Origin: Anaspis maculata
Lineage: Eukaryota > Arthropoda > Insecta > Coleoptera > Scraptiidae
Assembly: GCA_949128115.1 (NCBI GenBank)
Contig: OX421964.1
Coordinates: forward strand, 32,728,177 to 32,792,176
Length of the DNA stretch: 64,000 nucleotides
Reading direction: 5' to 3'
Below are positions 57,845-64,000 of the stretch, piece after piece. How positions within the stretch are numbered: position 1 is the stretch's first letter; each line of letters starts with the position of its first letter. A model generated the notes under the pieces. It searched no databases, had not been told where the DNA came from, and saw nothing but the letters and a program-made list of their open reading frames with translations. Position numbers and translations under genes: made by a program.

Positions 57845-58921
57845 TACCGGGTGATCATTTGAAAACTATCCACCTGCAATATCTCCCGATTCCTAGTCCT
57901 GTAGAGCAAAAACAGGTCGATTTTTTATCGAGGGGGACATCTAAAACATACATTGGAGAATTTATATCTTGAGCCTCCTCGCCCCTACTCACCCCAACTT
58001 TGAAATTTCAAATGACACTACCTACCTTGCGATACATCAAATTAAAGAGAATTAAATTCTCTTTCTAAAAAAAATATTTTGAAATTTTTCAACTCTACCC
58101 CCCATTCTTTCTAAAATTCTCTGAGTGTCCAAGTTCATATTCTTGACCTCCATTTCCCTTCAATACAGTCAACGTCATCCTGCACAGCATCAAAAGAGAA
58201 AATTTTCTACAAAAAAAGTGCCACCCAAATTCACCCCTTCGCTCCCCCCACCTGACCTTAAAAATCTAAAATGTCAATACCCACTTTGTAATACATTAAA
58301 TTGAAGGAAATATAATTCTCTTCCTGAAAAAGATTTTTCACAATTTTTAAAGCCCCCCATTTCCCCCCTAGAATACTCCAAATGACCAATTTATTGGGGG
58401 AGGGGTAGAAAATTTAGAAAAAATTCTTTTCAGAAAGAGAATTCAATTCCCTTCAATTTGATGTATCACAAAGTAGGTGGTGTTTTGTTAAATTTGGGAG
58501 TAGAGGTGGGGGAGAGCAAAGGGGTGAATTTGGGCAGCACTTTTCTCACCGAAAATTTTCTTCTTCGATGCTATTTAGGATGACGCCGACTGAATTGAGA
58601 AAAAAAATGAGGGGTCCAGAATATAAAATGGGACAGTCAGAGGATTTTTAGAGAAGATGGGGTGGGGTTAAAAATTTTGGAAATATTTTCTCCAGAAAGA
58701 AAATTAATTTCTCGTAATTTGATGTATCGCAAGGTAGGTAATGTCATTCAAAATTTTAAAGTTGGGGTGAGTGGGGGCGAGGGGGGTGAATATAGAAATT
58801 TGTCAATGTATGTTTTAGATGTCCCCCCCGATATAAAAATCGACCTGTTTTTGCTCGAAAAAATATTCACTAGGAATCGGGAGTTATTGCAGGTGGATAG
58901 TTTTCAAATGATCACCCGGTA
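57845..58921. mobile_element. 1.1-kb palindrome (TACCGGGTGATC ends)
   Basis: Tips TACCGGGTGATCATTTGAAA and its complement sit between TA dinucleotides. Mirrored blocks run to the centre near 58383: CTATCCACCTGCAATA, AAACAGGTCGATTTTT, AATTTGATGTATC, TTCACCCCTTCGCTCCCCC and GACGTCATCCTGCACAGCAT-like sequence. The arms are C-rich on one side and G-rich on the other. The open frame at 58662-58961 is an artefact. Confidence 0.8.
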
Positions 58922-61900
58922 TATGAAAACCCGAGTAGCACGCTACTTCCGGGTACCATAAAATTTGATCAAATGACTCTCACTATGATACTTTAAAAAA
59001 GTTACTCCTAATCTTTTGGTGCAAAATTCTATACTGAACCAATAACTGACCTTATCGGAAAGTCGCCAAGTCAAGAAATCTCTGTTTTAGCAACTTCGCG
59101 AAAGAGGGCTGTCATATGCGATTTTTAGGGAGAAAATCGAAAGTCGCTAAGCTGACAAATTACGGCAGCAGAACGACGAGAACAAACTTTTGAAAAGTGT
59201 TGATTTCGTTTTGCCTATGTATCATCTTTGTCTGGAGCCAGGAGAACCATGGACCCCCGAAAAGTTTCAATCTTATTACTTATTATTCAATATTTCTAGG
59301 GCGTTTTAAGTTTTGAGGCTGTCGGTGAAACATGAATATCTACAGGTGGGGTCATATCGTTGATTAAAAATAGACTAAGAGGCGCCATGGTACCTTTTGT
59401 TATATGCTGATAGATGACGTCAGAGTACAAGCGACTTTTCAAACCAGCTTTGCAGAGGATTGTTTTCTAAGACCAAAATTTCTGGTATAGTGAAAGAAAG
59501 TATTCGGCGTTGGTGTTGGGCCTTATTGCGAAAATAAATCACTGTTGAATAAAAAAAAAAACTAATGGGTTCTCAGGGACGTGTGTTATGCCAAGACTTG
59601 GACATTCTATCCTTCTGGAAACGATCGCATGTAAATTCCACCTCGATTCTACCTTGATTAACCCCCTCGATCTATCTTTCGGGAGACGATCGCATTTAAA
59701 TTTACCCTCGACTGATCTCCTTGACGACATTCAGACTGAATTTTAAATTACATCAAATAGATACTTTGAAATCTAGTTCTAATACTTCTAATACACACAT
59801 CCACTGTAAACTTTAAAAACTCACAGAATGCTGCCTGTCTCTGCGCAGAACTTTCAACCAAATGTCAAAAATCAAGATGTCAGTGTACAGGCATGATCCT
59901 TGATGTGCATCTAGGGAATAATCCAGGGTGTATGAAATAGTGTAAACACTACTACCAACTTGACGAATCCACACCGAAAGCTTTCACTTTACGCCCATAC
60001 GAAAAGACGGCCACGAGACCAGAACTCCAGGAAACGTCCTTCGCAGAGAAGTCCTTCACGATTATGGAAATTATCAAAACTTGGATTGATTTTGTAATGA
60101 ATGCAAATGCGGAACACCAAGCCAGCGACAAAAATTTTGCCAGTGGAAAAGATGAGGTGGAAGAGGAGGAGGGGGAGATGGTGGTGGTGGTAGAGGAGGA
60201 GAAGGAGGCATTTTTCATCCTCGCCATATTAATTAACTTCCGTTGAATCGGAGGGAGCCAGGGAGTAGGGAGAATCCCTACCCTCTAACCCCCCGGAACA
60301 CGTTTCATTAAGGCCAATTTATATGAAATCCTCCTCATCATTACCTGGGAATTGGCGAGACAAATTCCACCGGTTGTGCTCTTTCTTGCGTCTAATTATT
60401 GGATTTGACAAACGCATCCACCCTTCGCTTATTCGCGTATTATTAAAACCCAGTCTGGGTAAGTAAGGGTGGCAAGAGTGACGTGCCGGAGCAATTTTGC
60501 TAATGGTGGTGCCTACCTACCACTAGCGCTGAGCTCCCTGAGCTCTGCTCTGTGCTGCTGCCTGATGCCGAGGCTGGTTCCTGCTGCTTGCGCTCGAAAT
60601 TATTCGATTGTTAGTTTCAATATTTGATCGGAAATGGGTCACGAATTCCTCGGATGTGGCCCATGTAAGCCCCGGAAATGTAAATGTTGATCCTGCGAAA
60701 ATTGCCTATGGTGCAAGTTCAGAACTTGGTGCAAGTGTAATTTTATTATATCCCGTGCGCTGCTCTCTCTTTGATGGCGTTCTATCCGCTGCCATTATTA
60801 TCACTATTTGGGTTCGGGGAACAGACGTATTTTAAAGGGATGTTACGCCATGCTGATGCCGGAAAGTTGAACACCCCAGATTCCCTAGAGTTCAGTCAAG
60901 TGCCTCGTGAAAATTAAAATGGGACGGTTATACAAGTACTAAATGCTAACAAATAGCTGAGTGGTTGATGAATACCTCTTTAAATTTTTAAAGTGCACTT
61001 TTACAAAGCTATTATACGAGAAATAAAGTGGAATGATTGCTGAAATAAGTTCAACATTATCACCTACGTTTTGTGTCCAACTGTTGCTTGATTTGCTTCT
61101 TCGACACTGGACAACTGGGACTTTCGCACTCATTATTTATTAATAGAAACTTCTTTTCTTTCTACGTTAACTAGAAGTGCTTCACGGCTCAATTCCTGAG
61201 CAGATTTTCCCAAGTTTTTGGGAAAGTATAGAAGTAATATCTGGCTACTTAAGGATTTTTTTCCAATAAAATTATTTTTACTACATATGTGCAGTTTTTG
61301 CAAAAAAGCCTGAATATTTAGGTATTGTCAAATTGGAGGCGCAGCTTTTGAATGCATTTTACGTTATACCCCCAGTGGAATCTGAACAATTATTATTATT
61401 ATTATTTTAGTTTGGTACTGTTCAGTAATTTCTCCTCGAACACTGGAAACGCCAATCAAATTTTGGATTGAACTAATAGCCTGATATTCCTTGTAACTAC
61501 CTGTTGCCAAAATCTTGAGGACATCCGTTCATAAAATAGCGCCGTGAGGTACTTACTTCCCCGTCATTGAAAACAGATGTTTTACTGGTTGCATTCTCAT
61601 AATTATTTGCTACTGCGTCCTTGATAGGTATAATCAGGTAACCAAAATGAAAAGTTGCCACACCCCGTCTATTTCGTGGCTCCTGCGCTCCTGCCCTAAT
61701 TCAATTCATGTATATGGCCTTTGATATTATATACGCTTTGAAGCCTTTGTAGTCTGTACCTAGTCTTTCAATCCGGTCGTATTGAATGTTTACAGGCTTG
61801 ATTTATGAATATCATACTTCCAACTTTAGCATTTTGCTCTTTGCTCACATGACATAATAATAGACGCTCATATGGTCAAAAAGATCAAGATCATATTTTA

Positions 61901-64000
61901 AACAACACTTTAAATTCTTGACATTATCGTAGTACGAAGTAGGTTATACTTGTACACAATTCAAGACGTGCTTCAGATTGTGTAACTGTAAAACTCTAAT
62001 CCAATTCCATTTTTGGATGCGCGAAAACCGCACTGCTACGCTTCCGGGTTTCTTATCATATTATAATATTATGTGGTTGGATCAAAAGGAAATTTAGAAA
62101 TAATTTAACAATTCTGTTCAGAGCAAATCTGGCGCATCGCTCGCTGATGGCGTTTCATGAAATTTTCAGCGAGATTTCAAACGAATGCAATCAGTTGTAT
62201 GAATGGCATGGCATTGTTAGGGAATTATTGAATTGACATATATAATAATAATAATGAAATAAAATGGTTGGTATACCGGAAATGCATGATATACCATTCT
62301 TGATTCCTCTCATGGATTAGTGAGGGTCCCAAAATTTGGTTGGTCACAACGTGCTTCAAGCAGATAAATATTAAAGCTACAATTTTTTTTCATTGGTATT
62401 GATTATTTGATAAGCTAGTTTATTGTCGATGAACTGATGGGCTTTATATTACACTAAAAAAGCAAAAACAGGCTACCTAGTATTGGTAAATTGACAGACA
62501 GCTATTGGAATAGTGATTAGTCAGTGCCAATTGACGAGCTTTTAATTTCACAATCCAATTTAGTCAAATAAAACTGATGTTTGATTGCTCGGATTTTCAC
62601 GTAAAATAGACCATAATTTTTGTGGTAGAATTGATACACCATCTCGTTGTTTCTTTCAGGGAGCATCAAAGCATATCAGAAAGCCTGAAAGCCTCATTTG
62701 CAGTTCAAAAATCGTCATTTGTATTTCAGCTTAGAAATATTATACCTTATACCTTGGACGTCCCCAATTTCGAAACAATTCAGCTTCCGTTACCGAGACC
62801 GATTTTGAATATTTTGATTCTGTTCAAAATGTCCGATAGTCAATAACTTTATGACGTGTGAGGACATTGTCAGAAATATAATCACGTGGACTATGTCTAT
62901 TTCTGAACTACAAATAACGCTGTCTAATATACTGTTAGACCTTTGTCAGTAAAAATACATACTTTAATTATTGAAACTGATGATATTTTCTGGAATAGCG
63001 TCGCTAATACCACAATGATGCTAAAATAAAAGCCTTCGATGGTGAAAGAAATTACTCTATACTTACGTACAATGGAAGCTGTAGAAGGTACTGACCAATG
63101 ACCATGTACTGACCTAAAACAAAAGAACGATACATTATTATGGACATAAGTCAGCCAGTAGTGATAATAGTTCATAATATACATAATACTATAACTGCAT
63201 CAAAATCTATAGAATTAAAAATCATAAGAGAGAAGTTTGCTCTAGTTTCTTGTTCTTGTTGGCGAATCGGAACTGAAATATCATCCGCATGACCCTGCGC
63301 CCGCCCGCATCTCTGGATCGTTTATATTCAAACAGCGGACTAGGGGGCAAAAATTCGATCTCATGTTCAATTTGTCGGGGGCGTTCGTTAATATATAAAT
63401 AAAGAAAAAGAAAAAACGAAAAGAGAAACACACGAAGCAACCGGCGGAAACGGAAAAAGACCCGGGATTATAACAACCAGACGCACACATCTACACACCA
63501 ACAAAAAGGCAGCGCCAGTGACTTGAGAGATGCATGTCAGTAAATAAGGCATTTTTTGTTTTTCTCCGAGATCTGAATTCTTTATGTCCTATTTACCATG
63601 ATGGAAACATATTATCCTCGAGGAATGAGAAGGATTCGGTTCATTTAACTGGCGAAAACACAAGAAGAAGTTTGCCGCAACTCCTATATACTCGCGCATG
63701 GCTTCGATAACAGTTTATTTATTCTTCTGGAAAACAGCAATGGGGGGAAGCAAGCTCAACCAAATTTAAGCTCAGGACCCAGGGAATTTTATTATTATGC
63801 ACATTTAGTTGCGCGTGATTAATGGACTGGGAGTCTGCATGCAGCCAGAGGCGATGTATGCCTTTTATTACCCAGTCCAGTGGTTCAATTGCTTTGTCTG
63901 CAACAAACTGCTGTTGGGTTGGTGGATATAATTTAATCGTATCGCGAGTGTGTCTTGCAACACTAGTTTTTCACTTGGAATCGTTGTATGGAAGCAGCAG
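58922..64000. other. Spacer with a purine tract, no gene recognised
   Basis: A GAGGTGGAAGAGGAGGAGG-type purine run lies at about 60151-60208 and gives acidic or Ser/Thr-rich frames on the two strands, which I reject as genes. The rest shows no repeat ends. The final 300 bp (TGCGCGTGATTAATGGACTG near 63811) is unremarkable single-copy-looking sequence. Confidence 0.45.

Noticed and set aside
60064..60246. Glu/Val-rich short frame and its Ser/Thr-rich complement
   Set aside because: Translation of the purine tract at 60151-60208, without recognised domain or context.

Overview
This window looks like repeat-rich, non-coding animal DNA, most likely from an insect. The evidence is a broken Jockey-type LINE, many small TA-, 8-bp- and 5-bp-duplicating elements, helentron-like repeats with tetranucleotide cores, AT-rich spacer, and no dense run of genes. 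I could not identify the species, and I found no host gene, tRNA gene or rRNA that I would call intact. It is best read as intron or intergenic sequence, and almost everything I can support is mobile DNA and its wreckage.

Layout. 1-3618: spacer with a small MITE and a 1.2-kb inverted repeat. 3619-5583: helentron-like (HINE) copy 1. 5904-6604: a hAT-type MITE with a perfect 8-bp target duplication. 6613-13679: mostly spacer with one tRNA-like sequence and one 0.2-kb MITE. 13680-17940: a ~120-bp tandem array split by two TA-flanked elements, the second a 1.5-kb palindrome; another palindrome follows at 17959. 18735-22039: spacer with a more CpG-rich patch. 22040-30375: a Jockey reverse transcriptase pseudogene split by a 7.2-kb composite insertion. 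30376-34100: MITEs, a 1.8-kb palindrome and a HINE tail. 37800-42165: a MITE split by a 4.2-kb Foldback-like element. 42166-48256: spacer, a short palindrome and a MITE. 48257-49615: HINE copy 3. 49616-64000: mostly spacer with three more inverted-repeat elements (53096, 53645, 57845).

The insertions can be read as a layered history because several have an empty site to compare with. The deepest stack is LINE, then composite palindrome (22884-30107), then HINE copy 2 (24577), then a 1.5-kb palindrome (26415-27889). Removing the inner layers restores the continuity of the outer ones: the LINE reading frame rejoins exactly at the TACAGT duplication, and HINE copy 1 carries the empty CAATG site.

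The main theme is long, nearly spacer-free palindromes, at least six of them 0.8-1.8 kb long. Two unrelated ones carry tRNA-like pol III promoter boxes (A and B) at both tips, pointing inward. One of those also begins and ends with CACAGTG, the V(D)J/Transib heptamer, and has a 5-bp target duplication. These two are my best candidates for an undescribed class of element. Second are the Foldback-like element, whose inverted ends are 16-bp tandem arrays and whose core is a CCCC-rich pseudo-periodic array, and the HINE family, whose 5' internal and 3' terminal inverted repeats co-vary between copies.
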